This document shows positions 18,721 to 25,789 of a stretch of 64,000 bases of DNA, piece by piece. Position 1 is the stretch's first letter. Each line of letters opens with the position of its first letter. This DNA is from a bacterium (GTDB lineage: Bacteria > SZUA-182 > DTGQ01). Both the position numbers and the translations under genes were made by a program. The notes beneath the pieces were generated by a model. The model saw nothing but the letters and a program-made list of their open reading frames with translations. It did no database searches and was not told where the DNA came from. The stretch is taken from assembly GCA_040755755.1 (NCBI GenBank), contig JBFLZW010000049.1, forward strand, positions 62,001 to 126,000, in the 5' to 3' direction.

Positions 18721-18766
18721 GGAGAGCGGCGTCTTGCCGCCGCACTCCAAAGCGGCTGACGCCGCC
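18721..18766 (-). repeat. GC-rich palindromic repeat family, diverged copy
   Basis: The reverse complement reads GGCGGCGTCAGCCGCTTTGG and on to GACGCCGCTCTCC. This matches the copies at 22086-22130 and 35795-35839 with several substitutions. It is intergenic. Confidence 0.65.
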
Positions 18767-18834
18767 GAGACGAGCAAATGTATTCGATAGTCGCTAATGA
18801 AGAGCAAATGTATTTGATGTCGCTTACGGAAAGG

Positions 18835-18855
18835 GGTGGGGCTTTTCGCCCCACC
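18835..18855 (-). terminator. Hairpin downstream of the Fe-S/GTPase/ATPase cassette
   Basis: GGTGGGGC (18835-18842) and GCCCCACC (18848-18855) form a perfect 8-bp stem with a TTTTC loop. It is about 50 bases past the stop of the last minus-strand gene. On the minus strand it is followed by CCTTTCC rather than a long T-run, so termination is only probable. Confidence 0.45.
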
Positions 18856-18908
18856 AAATACCGCTCGCGATCTGGGTGCCGATCCTATAAGGCTCTGTGT
18901 ACTTTAAC

Positions 18909-19589
18909 TTATCCTATCCATAACCCTTCGATGCGCACCCTCAGTCCATCCCTGGTTTTGCCAAGGGTGTTTACCAGACCGCAATGCCGCCATTGGAGCA
19001 TACAGTACCTTGGCTGGAAGTAATACCTCCTGCCGATCTGAAGCTCTGCTCTGCTGTAGTGGACCAGGCCCTCGTAGGCGGTGGTGTTATAGTACCCGAT
19101 ATTGATGCCTTTCTCTCTGGCCAGCATTGGCCCGACCACGCACCAGATCACCGTGCCGTTAAAATAATCGGGCTCTTCGACCACAACTCCGACGTGGCTG
19201 ACCGGGCATCCGCATGAGATCCAGCCAGGCCGGCCATAAAGGACATCGCCCTTCTTGAGGCCGAGCCTCTCCACGTTCGCCGGGTTGAACAGAATAATCG
19301 TTTCCCTTGGCCCTGCTTCTCCCGGAAATTTGTCCAGAATAAAATCATATTCCCGGCCAAGGTTATCCTTCCAGGTAATATCCTCCGCCTTAAACTCCCG
19401 CGTTCCTGCTCTTGCTTCTGCTTCTGCTCCTGATATAGGCTGTCTGTCCGATTCTCCGGTGAAGACGCATCTTCTGAGAGCCTGGGGATTTTTCGATACG
19501 ATTTCGGAAAATGCCTCGCAGGTTTTCAGTCCGCAGAGACCACAATTTTTCCCTGGTAATTTGGCCATTATTTCTGATGTTGTTTGCAT
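18909..19589 (-). CDS. Fe-S cluster-binding protein of unknown function (CODH/ACS-type 4Fe-4S motif)
   Basis: A 226-residue protein opening with LPGKNCGLCGLKTCEAFSE and a later Cys in RRCVF. This CxxCxxxxC...C layout is the four-iron binding motif (PF04060) found at the N-terminus of corrinoid iron-sulphur and related proteins. The remainder is unrecognised; it contains further Cys (WISCGCPVSHVG, WCVVGPM, PRYCMLQWRHCG) and many aromatics. It is the last of three minus-strand genes after a GTPase and an ABC-type ATPase, spaced by about 40 nt. That context suggests building or activating a metallocentre (inference). The substrate cannot be named from the sequence. Confidence 0.8.
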   Translation of the reverse strand: MQTTSEIMAKLPGKNCGLCGLKTCEAFSEIVSKNPQALRRCVFTGESDRQPISGAEAEARAGTREFKAEDITWKDNLGREYDFILDKFPGEAGPRETIILFNPANVERLGLKKGDVLYGRPGWISCGCPVSHVGVVVEEPDYFNGTVIWCVVGPMLAREKGINIGYYNTTAYEGLVHYSRAELQIGRRYYFQPRYCMLQWRHCGLVNTLGKTRDGLRVRIEGLWIG

Positions 19590-19628
19590 TTTTCATTCTC
19601 CTCTCATTATCCCGGCAACTCTGTTCAG

Positions 19629-20327
19629 CTATTCTCCCCGGTAAAATATATCCGATTCCAGAGGCCGCAATACCCCGAAGTGGGCCTCTTTCCCGATATC
19701 CTTTTTGCCCACACAGATCGTGCAGGTCCCTACCGGAGGATTTCCTCTCAGGAAGGAAGGCTCCCTCACTTCTTCCATTCTCTCTATCCTCCTCACTATA
19801 TGGTCGATATTGATGCCATGCAGGGCATCGGTTTCGATCACGGTCACACCCGCCGTATCATTGATGTTGGCTCTGAACACTTCCCGCTCGGCCTGAGATA
19901 CCAGGTCGATTTTGGTGACTACGGCTACATCAGCCAGCGACAGCATGGGGCCGATCTTCCTGGGCAGGTTTACGCCGCTGGTCGATTCCAGAACAACCAT
20001 GCCCATTGAGCTTTCGATGTAAGGCGAACACCTCAGGCACAGGCCCGCCGTCTCCACAAAGAGCATCTCGGCCCCGGTTTGCTCAGCCCACCGCAGGGCA
20101 TCCCCAAGGACCACCACATTGCAGTGGTCCGGGCATAAATCCCCTGAATAGACCTTTCTGGCAGGGATTCCATACTCCAGAGCGAATATCTCATCCTCGT
20201 CAGCGAACTGGACATCGATTTTTAAATAAGCCAGCTTATGTCCCCTGGCAAGAAGCCTTCTGATCACCTGCTTCAAGACGGTTGTTTTCCCACTCGTGGG
20301 TGGTCCGGCACAGATAATGGCTTTCAT
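19629..20327 (-). CDS. P-loop GTPase of the CobW/HypB-like group
   Basis: A 232-residue soluble protein beginning MKAIICAGPPTSGKTTVLKQ, a Walker A loop. It has FVETAGLCLRC as the switch/Walker B region, TKIDL as the base-recognition motif and a C-terminal CTICVG (CxxC). Relatives of SIMIBI class (HypB, UreG, CobW) insert nickel, cobalt or other cofactors into enzymes. The CxxC and the CPDHC and CLRC motifs suggest metal binding. It lies between an ABC-type ATPase gene and an Fe-S protein gene. Its start is preceded by three tandem copies of an AGGAGAATRA ribosome-binding sequence (20331-20360). Which cofactor it handles is unknown. Confidence 0.82.
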   Translation of the reverse strand: MKAIICAGPPTSGKTTVLKQVIRRLLARGHKLAYLKIDVQFADEDEIFALEYGIPARKVYSGDLCPDHCNVVVLGDALRWAEQTGAEMLFVETAGLCLRCSPYIESSMGMVVLESTSGVNLPRKIGPMLSLADVAVVTKIDLVSQAEREVFRANINDTAGVTVIETDALHGINIDHIVRRIERMEEVREPSFLRGNPPVGTCTICVGKKDIGKEAHFGVLRPLESDIFYRGE

Positions 20328-20330
20328 GGT

Positions 20331-20360
20331 TTATTCTCCTTTATTCTCCTTCATTCTCCT
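20331..20360 (-). promoter_or_regulatory. Triplicated Shine-Dalgarno sequence before the GTPase gene
   Basis: On the minus strand three 10-base units AGGAGAATGA, AGGAGAATAA and AGGAGAATAA lie in tandem, ending 3 nt before the ATG at 20327. Each unit contains a complete AGGAG. The closest copy is well spaced; the others could act as standby ribosome sites or be a slippage-prone expression switch. Confidence 0.7.
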
Positions 20361-20376
20361 TTACGTTCACCATAAA

Positions 20377-21183
20377 TCAGGCGATATATCCTAATGCCCG
20401 CAGCCGCTCCTGCAGGTCTCTTTCCTCAAGGCGGCTTCCCGCCCGTATTTGTGTCCTGAATCCGAGCAGAAGATCATCGAGCTTTTTGATCTCCTCGGCG
20501 ACCCGTCTCTCTTCATCTCCGGTGGTAATCAGGTCCTGCATGGCGCCGGCTTTCATGACGATTCGAAAATCAGAAAGAAGGGTGATTCTGGGATCATGGG
20601 TGACGAAAATAAAAATCTTTTTATACTGTTTGAGGAGCTCCAGAGCCTTGGTCCGGTGAATACCGGCATTTTCGATTTCATCGAGCAGGATAATCGGTGA
20701 ATTTCCGATAATGACCGCATCAGCTATCAGCAAAGCCCTGGTTTGCCCGCCAGAGAGCTCGGTCATGGCGCTATCCATGATAATCGGCTCTCCGGTGAGC
20801 AAATTGGCAAATTCCAGGGTCTCCTGGATGGTGGATGAAGGCGAGGAGCCGCTTTGCCGTATTCGTACATGGATATCGAGAAACCGCTGCACGGGGAGAT
20901 CCGAAAGGAAATTGGTGTGCTGGGTAATCAGGGCAATCGGATTCCTGGATGGATCTTCCATGTACGATTCGGGAGGAACATCACCATTGATGAGTATTTT
21001 CCGATGAGAAGGCGTATTCCGATTGGCAAAAAGAGCGATATCGTTGATCAGAGTTGTCTTCCCCGATCCTGTAGGCCCCACGATACTTACCACATTGCCC
21101 ATCGAAAGTGTTACCTGTTCGACTTTATCCCTCTGGCCGGTTTTCCCCTGGCCGCCGATAATGGTAATTTTTTCTATGTCCAT
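20377..21183 (-). CDS. ABC-type ATPase without a transporter partner
   Basis: A 268-residue ATP-binding cassette protein. Walker A GPTGSGKTT, the Q-loop in ALITQHTNF, signature LSGGQTRALLIADA, Walker B IILLDEIE and the H-loop Asp/His in FVTHDPR are all intact. No permease lies nearby. The next genes encode a GTPase and an Fe-S protein, so a non-transport, energy-coupling role in cofactor or protein assembly is more likely than import (inference). The C-terminal 60 residues form a charged helical tail. ATG 21183 is chosen because AAAAGGAG lies just upstream, inside the extension that an ATG at 21204 would translate. Confidence 0.85.
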   Translation of the reverse strand: MDIEKITIIGGQGKTGQRDKVEQVTLSMGNVVSIVGPTGSGKTTLINDIALFANRNTPSHRKILINGDVPPESYMEDPSRNPIALITQHTNFLSDLPVQRFLDIHVRIRQSGSSPSSTIQETLEFANLLTGEPIIMDSAMTELSGGQTRALLIADAVIIGNSPIILLDEIENAGIHRTKALELLKQYKKIFIFVTHDPRITLLSDFRIVMKAGAMQDLITTGDEERRVAEEIKKLDDLLLGFRTQIRAGSRLEERDLQERLRALGYIA

Positions 21184-21323
21184 ACGATAATCTCCTTTTC
21201 TCATCCATTCACTGATAAAATCGCATCGCTACACTCTTATAGCACTCTGATCGGAGTGTCAGGAAAGAAAATACTATTGCCATGTGACCGAAGGTAGTTT
21301 AATTCGAGGAAAAGGTCGAATTA

Positions 21324-21378
21324 AGTGGTCAGTGAGGGAAGTGGCCAGTGGCCAGTGGTCAGTGGCCACTGGTCAGTA
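21324..21378. repeat. Imperfect tandem GTGGTCAGT repeat
   Basis: Repeated AGTGGTCAGTG / AGTGGCCAGTG units lie between the ATPase and glycosylase genes. The same short motif family recurs at 44541-44597 and 49365-49411, always intergenic. The units are partly self-complementary (GTGGCCAC), so they can form hairpins. Confidence 0.75.
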
Positions 21379-21408
21379 AAGACAAGGTACTGCTGATAAC
21401 CTCTAAAA

Positions 21409-21972
21409 ATGGGGATTTCTGGTGAGCTTATGCAGAAGCTGGCAGACCGAATCAAGTCCTGTGACTATTGCCAACTGAGCGGCGGCAGGCCGGTTCCAGG
21501 TGAAGGTAATCTGGAGGCAGATATCATGTTCATTGGAGAAGCACCGGGCAGGCAGGAAGAACTGGCAGGCCGTCCCTTTGTAGGAGCAGCCGGGAAACTG
21601 CTCAACCAGCTTCTGAACGGTATCGGCCTGAAGCGGGAGGATGTCTATATTACCAATGTAATTAAGTGCCGCCCCCCGGAAAACCGCGATCCGCTTCCAG
21701 AAGAAATAGAAGCATGCAGAGGGTGGCTTGATGAGCAGATAAAACTGGTTAGACCCAGGCTAATTGTACTTCTTGGGCGGCATGCCTTGAATCGCTTCCT
21801 GCCAGGGTTGAAAATATCGAAAGTTCACGGACAGCCTCATCAGCAGGAATTGGCCGGTCTTGGATCGTTTATCTTTTTCCCCATATACCATCCGGCTGCC
21901 GCCCTCTATAACAGGGCCATGCGAGAGCCGCTGGAGGAGGATTTCAGAAAAATACCGGGCCTTTTGGCTTGA
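21409..21972 (+). CDS. Family 4 (4Fe-4S) uracil-DNA glycosylase
   Basis: A 187-residue DNA repair enzyme that removes uracil from DNA. Motif A is GEAPGRQEELAGRPFVGAAG and motif B is HPAAAL, both as in thermophilic-type family 4 enzymes. Four cysteines expected to hold the iron-sulphur cluster are present: SCDYCQLSG, IKCRPPENRDP and EACRGW. Length is normal for the family. It is a single gene, flanked by repeats on both sides, with no obvious ribosome site directly before the ATG. Confidence 0.93.
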   Translation: MGISGELMQKLADRIKSCDYCQLSGGRPVPGEGNLEADIMFIGEAPGRQEELAGRPFVGAAGKLLNQLLNGIGLKREDVYITNVIKCRPPENRDPLPEEIEACRGWLDEQIKLVRPRLIVLLGRHALNRFLPGLKISKVHGQPHQQELAGLGSFIFFPIYHPAAALYNRAMREPLEEDFRKIPGLLA

Positions 21973-21986
21973 CAAGGTTATCATTT

Positions 21987-22034
21987 GGGGAGAGGGCCGG
22001 GGTGAGGGGCTTATTGGTTAGTAGCATAAGGTAA
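21987..22034 (+). repeat. Dispersed repeat shared with 35975-36024
   Basis: The core GGGGAGAGGGCCGGGGTGAG is followed by a nearly identical TTGGTTAGTAGCATAAgGTAA tail in both places. The shared part continues beyond the GC-rich core, so this is copied DNA and not simple composition. Confidence 0.75.
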
Positions 22035-22085
22035 TGACATTAGATTGAATGGCACTTACAGAAGCCAAGTTGGAGCTCATCCACC

Positions 22086-22130
22086 GCGGCGGCAGCCGCT
22101 TTGGACTGCGGTGGCACGACACCGCTTTCC
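22086..22130 (+). repeat. GC-rich palindromic repeat family, copy 2
   Basis: Starts GCGGCGGCAGCCGCTTTGGA and ends CACCGCTTTCC. It is nearly identical to the reverse complement of 35795-35839 and related to 18721-18766. Confidence 0.75.
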
Positions 22131-22214
22131 TCGTCGTGGGTATGCCAGGCAGGTGATGTGCCGGGATTGGCGGTAGTATACGAGGATGTTTGGTATTGTG
22201 GTATGTCAGAAGGT

Positions 22215-22244
22215 GCACCTTTGCAGTGAGCACTGCAAAGGTGC
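22215..22244. other. Perfect 14-bp hairpin
   Basis: GCACCTTTGCAGTG (22215-22228) and CACTGCAAAGGTGC (22231-22244) are exact inverted repeats separated by two bases. There is no T-run. It lies 256 bases before glgA and could be a protein-binding palindrome or part of a repeat. Confidence 0.6.
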
Positions 22245-22499
22245 TTCCGCAACGGCAGTATTGAGCCATCCGCAAGGAAAGTGGCCGCCGGATTATCGTC
22301 AGTCCAGGAGAAGGAAATATGAGAAGGATTGACCATGTCCTTCAGGTGTTCTTTCCCTGAGTTGCTTTTCCGGGAAAAAGCCAGATCAGCAGATCCCTTT
22401 GACAATAAATCCCTTTGACAATCTCGGTCAATACCTTTACAATAGGCTCCAATTATTGATTCAACAGATTGATTCACAAGGATATTTTAAGGAGTTTTC

Positions 22500-23720
22500 A
22501 TGAAAATTGCCATTCTAACGAATGAGTATCCTCCTTATGTCTACGGAGGGGCCGGAGTTCACGTACAGTATCTTTCCCGGGAGTTGGCTGAGCTTGAGGA
22601 AAAAAGGCACACGGTCAGGGTCCTTTGCTTCGGGGATCAAAAGAAGCATGTCGAAAACATGATTGTGGAAGGGTTTCAGCCATCCTGGGATGTCCCCCTT
22701 CAGGATCCTCGCCATAAAAGGTTGATGGATACTCTCCTGAAAGACATGGTCATGACCGGATCGTTGCCTGAAGCGGACATCGTTCACTGTCACACCTGGT
22801 ATACTCATTTTGCAGGCTGCCTGGCCAAGCAGCTCTTCAATGTTCCGCTGGTTCTTACCACGCATTCTCTCGAGCCCCACCGGCCCTGGAAAGAGGAGCA
22901 GATGGGCTCGGCTTACAAAGTCAGCACCTGGCTGGAGCACAACGCCTATCGGATCGCCGACGGGGTCATTGCCGTGTCCCAGGCCATGAGGAGGGACGTC
23001 CATGAGCTTTATCAGGTCCCCTGGGACAAGATTCAGGTCATTCCGAATGGCATCGATCCGGATCAGTATAAGCCCGCTCCTGATCCGGCTGTGCTTGCCG
23101 CTTATCAAATCAATCCTGAACAGCCATTTATTCTCTTTGTAGGCCGGATCACCCGGCAGAAAGGCATTGTTCATCTGGTCCGGGCAATCCAATATCTTAA
23201 GCCGGGCATCCAGGTGGTACTCTGTGCCGGTGCTCCTGACACCGAGGAAATCGGCCGTGAAATGACTCAGGCAGTCGAAGCGGCGCGATCGCAGACCCGG
23301 AACAGAATTATCTGGATACCGCAGGTGCTTGCGGTTGATCAGGTTATCAGCCTCTATACGCATGCGGCGATCTTTGTCTGCCCATCGGTTTATGAGCCGT
23401 TCGGAATTATCAACCTCGAGGCCATGGCCTGCGCAACTCCGGTTGTCGCTTCTAGCGTGGGTGGAATCACCGAAGTGGTCGTTCATGAAGAAACCGGCCT
23501 CCTGGTGCCCTTTGAGCCCCGGGATCCCGGTGACTGGGAGCCGCAGGATGCGGACAAATACTCGCAGGATCTTGCTTCTGCGGTCAACAGGCTTCTGTCC
23601 TCGCCGGAAAAAATTAGCCGGATGGGAGAGAATGCCAGAGCCAGAGTGGAGAAATACTTTAGCTGGAAGAGCGTGGCCAGCCGGACCCTGGAATTTTACC
23701 GGAAGCTGATCAAGGGATGA
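22500..23720 (+). CDS. glgA: Glycogen synthase-like GT4 glycosyltransferase
   Basis: A 406-residue GT-B fold enzyme. The N-terminus ILTNEYPPYVYGGAGVHV carries the glycine-rich loop of glycogen synthases. HCHTWYTHFAG, TTHSLEPHRPWK and IPNGIDPDQY follow, then the C-terminal donor domain with FVGRITRQKG and the EX7E stretch YEPFGIINLEAMA. The overall pattern fits the actinobacterial-type GT4 GlgA/GlgM group that elongates alpha-1,4-glucan or makes maltose-1-phosphate from ADP-glucose. No other glycogen gene is in the window, so the acceptor is unsure. AAGGAG lies 7 nt before the ATG. A cell-wall or sucrose-type GT4 enzyme is an alternative. Confidence 0.85.
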   Translation: MKIAILTNEYPPYVYGGAGVHVQYLSRELAELEEKRHTVRVLCFGDQKKHVENMIVEGFQPSWDVPLQDPRHKRLMDTLLKDMVMTGSLPEADIVHCHTWYTHFAGCLAKQLFNVPLVLTTHSLEPHRPWKEEQMGSAYKVSTWLEHNAYRIADGVIAVSQAMRRDVHELYQVPWDKIQVIPNGIDPDQYKPAPDPAVLAAYQINPEQPFILFVGRITRQKGIVHLVRAIQYLKPGIQVVLCAGAPDTEEIGREMTQAVEAARSQTRNRIIWIPQVLAVDQVISLYTHAAIFVCPSVYEPFGIINLEAMACATPVVASSVGGITEVVVHEETGLLVPFEPRDPGDWEPQDADKYSQDLASAVNRLLSSPEKISRMGENARARVEKYFSWKSVASRTLEFYRKLIKG

Positions 23721-23750
23721 GAGGTGACAAAACTTCCGGCCCGCAAAATA

Positions 23751-23776
23751 GCTTACCCATCTTGAGGATGGTAAGC
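23751..23776 (+). terminator. Hairpin after glgA
   Basis: GCTTACCCATC (23751-23761) pairs with GATGGTAAGC (23767-23776) with a single bulged C and a TTGAG loop, about 30 bases past the glgA stop. There is no strong T-run. Confidence 0.45.
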
Positions 23777-23860
23777 CCATCCAATCCCTCCCCCCTTGAG
23801 GGCTGCATCAGTAAGATATGCACCGGGAAAAGTGCTGTAATCGGCATCCTCCTACAGCGG

Positions 23861-24751
23861 TCACCGTGCCTGGGTCAGGTACTTGACTGCCGAAAGGGCT
23901 GCCACCTGGCCCTCGCCTGCTGCCTTGCTGATCTGATAGGGCGGGCCGGTGCAGTCACCGGCGCAGAACAGGCCGGGGACATTGGTATGCATATCCTTAT
24001 TAACCTGCACATGATGTTTATCCATAGCTACACCGGGCAGCAGACTGGCCGGGGATGCCCCCTGGCGGAAGATGAAAACTCCATCCACTTCCCGGTCATC
24101 CAGCCCCTGGGCAACGATGCGGATCCCCCGGGTTGTTCGCTCCAGTCTCTGGATACTGGCTTTGGGATAAACCTCCGGGAGTGACTCTCTGGCAGAGCAG
24201 GCATAGGTGGCATAAAAAATCACCTGTGCACCATAATCCTGCCGCAGGCTTACGGCTTCTGGTTCTCCTTCGGGAGTCTCGGCGATAACCCCCACGCTTT
24301 TTCCTGCGTACAGCAGGCCATCGCAGGTCAGGCAATAGCTCACCCCCCGGCCGAGGAGCGCTTCTTCTCCGGGTATCTTCTTTTCGTAGACAATACCCAG
24401 AGCCAGAAGCACTGCCCGTGCCCGGTAAACCTTTCCATGGCCATAAATCTGAAAGGCATAGGCATCCCGCGTAATTTGGAATACCCGCTCCCTGTGTACC
24501 GGAATCTGAAGAGCCGAAAGATGATTGACAAAGCTTTGGGCCAGCTTTTCTCCCCCGATGATTCCCAGGCCGGGGTAGTTGGCAATCCGGCCATAGCCCC
24601 TTACCTTTTCCATCGGGGGATGCTGGTCCATCAGCAGGAAATCGGCCTTATGGCCTGCGGCGGTGATGGCTGCCGAAGTCCCGGCAGGTCCGGCACCGAT
24701 AATGATCAGATCGTGCTCTTCCGGGAGCAGAAATTGAGGCACGGGAGACAT
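23861..24751 (-). CDS. Thioredoxin reductase-family flavoprotein lacking the NADPH motif
   Basis: About 296 residues. The FAD-binding N-terminus has LIIIGAGPAGTSAA, and the redox-active site is Cys140-Leu-Thr-Cys143-Asp (SYCLTCDG). The C-terminal GLFCAGDCTGPPYQISKAAGEG completes the FAD site. In normal enzymes the NADPH domain starts GKxVxVxGGGDSA and later has HRRxxxR. Here these read GKSVGVIAETPEGEPEA and YATYACSAR, so NADPH binding is doubtful and another donor such as ferredoxin or F420 should be considered (inference). ATG 24751 is chosen, with TTG 24757 possible. It is coupled to the upstream disulfide oxidoreductase gene, its probable electron acceptor. Confidence 0.88.
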   Translation of the reverse strand: MSPVPQFLLPEEHDLIIIGAGPAGTSAAITAAGHKADFLLMDQHPPMEKVRGYGRIANYPGLGIIGGEKLAQSFVNHLSALQIPVHRERVFQITRDAYAFQIYGHGKVYRARAVLLALGIVYEKKIPGEEALLGRGVSYCLTCDGLLYAGKSVGVIAETPEGEPEAVSLRQDYGAQVIFYATYACSARESLPEVYPKASIQRLERTTRGIRIVAQGLDDREVDGVFIFRQGASPASLLPGVAMDKHHVQVNKDMHTNVPGLFCAGDCTGPPYQISKAAGEGQVAALSAVKYLTQAR

Positions 24752-24753
24752 GA

Positions 24754-25386
24754 TCAAGCCCGCAGGAGGTAGTCGATAAATTCCTTTTCCGGCAGTGCCC
24801 CCTCGAATTGAACCGTCTCGTTGATCACCACCTTGGGGACGCCGTAAACCTGATATTTATTGATCAGGTGGGGGAATTCACTGGCATCAATCATTTCGGC
24901 GGTAATAAACTCGTTTTCAAAGGCCAGTTGATGGGCTGTCCTGACAGCATGAAAGCAGTAAGGACAGGTGAGGGTCACCAGAACCTGAATGCGGGCAGGT
25001 TTCTTCCAGTCCTGAATCCTTTTCCTGCTTTCCGCTGACAGTCCTGAGTCACCCCGGGAGACCATCACGATCGTGTCCAGAAAAGAATTAAATTCGTAGC
25101 CGCCAGGTATTCCGTAAAACCGCAGGCCATAATCCTTCTCCCCCATGACTACGGTAGCCGGAATCATAGTAATCTGATAGCGTTCCACTTCAATCCGGTT
25201 TTTCTGGAAATCAAAAACTTCAAAATCGATCTTATCGGACAGGGAAGCAAGCTCCTCACTCAGAGTGCGGTTTTCATGGCAGAACTGGCATTCGAATTCC
25301 TGGGTAAAGGAAATAATCTTCACCTTCTCCTTCAATCCGGCAAACCGCTCCCTGACCTTATTCGTTACCTGTGAATCTAATAGCAT
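24754..25386 (-). CDS. Double thioredoxin-fold protein disulfide oxidoreductase (glutaredoxin-like)
   Basis: A 210-residue cytoplasmic redox protein made of two thioredoxin folds, each with a CxxC: Cys33-Gln-Phe-Cys36 in the N-terminal unit and Cys141-Pro-Tyr-Cys144 in the C-terminal one. cis-Pro motifs (MIPATV, GVPKVV) follow each. This is the PDO layout known from thermophiles and anaerobes, which receives electrons from a thioredoxin reductase and reduces protein disulfides or peroxiredoxins. The flavoprotein gene downstream starts at its stop codon. ATG 25386 has AGGAGA 9 nt upstream; the frame is open further upstream to 25503 but without a better site. Confidence 0.9.
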   Translation of the reverse strand: MLLDSQVTNKVRERFAGLKEKVKIISFTQEFECQFCHENRTLSEELASLSDKIDFEVFDFQKNRIEVERYQITMIPATVVMGEKDYGLRFYGIPGGYEFNSFLDTIVMVSRGDSGLSAESRKRIQDWKKPARIQVLVTLTCPYCFHAVRTAHQLAFENEFITAEMIDASEFPHLINKYQVYGVPKVVINETVQFEGALPEKEFIDYLLRA

Positions 25387-25789
25387 GGGTAAAATCTCCT
25401 CATTTCGCCAGTGTGGAAGATGCCAACGCCGGTGATTATCCGGACGGCGGCTGCTGATCATTAATCGGTAGAATGTGGTCCTGCGGATTACCCACTGAGG
25501 CATTTCCCCGAAGATGTACCTGCTTATACCGATAAGAAAATCGATACCCGATCAGGTATCAGAAATCTTCAACCTCCAATTCCTGTTCCCGTTCCTGATA
25601 AATCCTGTTCATCTCAAGCTCTCAGGCAAATTTGGCAGATATCCGGGCAGATTACTGGAGAAGCGGTCATCTTCCGGAAAAAACACACCTGAGTTTCTCC
25701 CGCATATTCAGGTTTCCAATGTTATCTTATCTGAGGCGGTAATAGCTGCCCATCATTTAAACCCCTGTAAAGCGAAGGAGTCTTGGCTT

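Larger units (their letters stand above)
21973..22499. other. Repeat-rich intergenic region upstream of glgA
   Basis: About 530 bases holding three repeat features and no gene: a 48-bp segment shared with 35975-36024 (21987-22034), a GC-rich palindrome-family copy (22086-22130) and a perfect hairpin (22215-22244). Minus-strand frames here translate those repeats and are not credible. AAGGAG lies just before the glgA ATG. Confidence 0.6.

Noticed and set aside
22515-23780. 421-codon minus-strand frame opposite glgA
   Set aside because: GlgA is unambiguous on the plus strand and the opposite frame has low-complexity composition.
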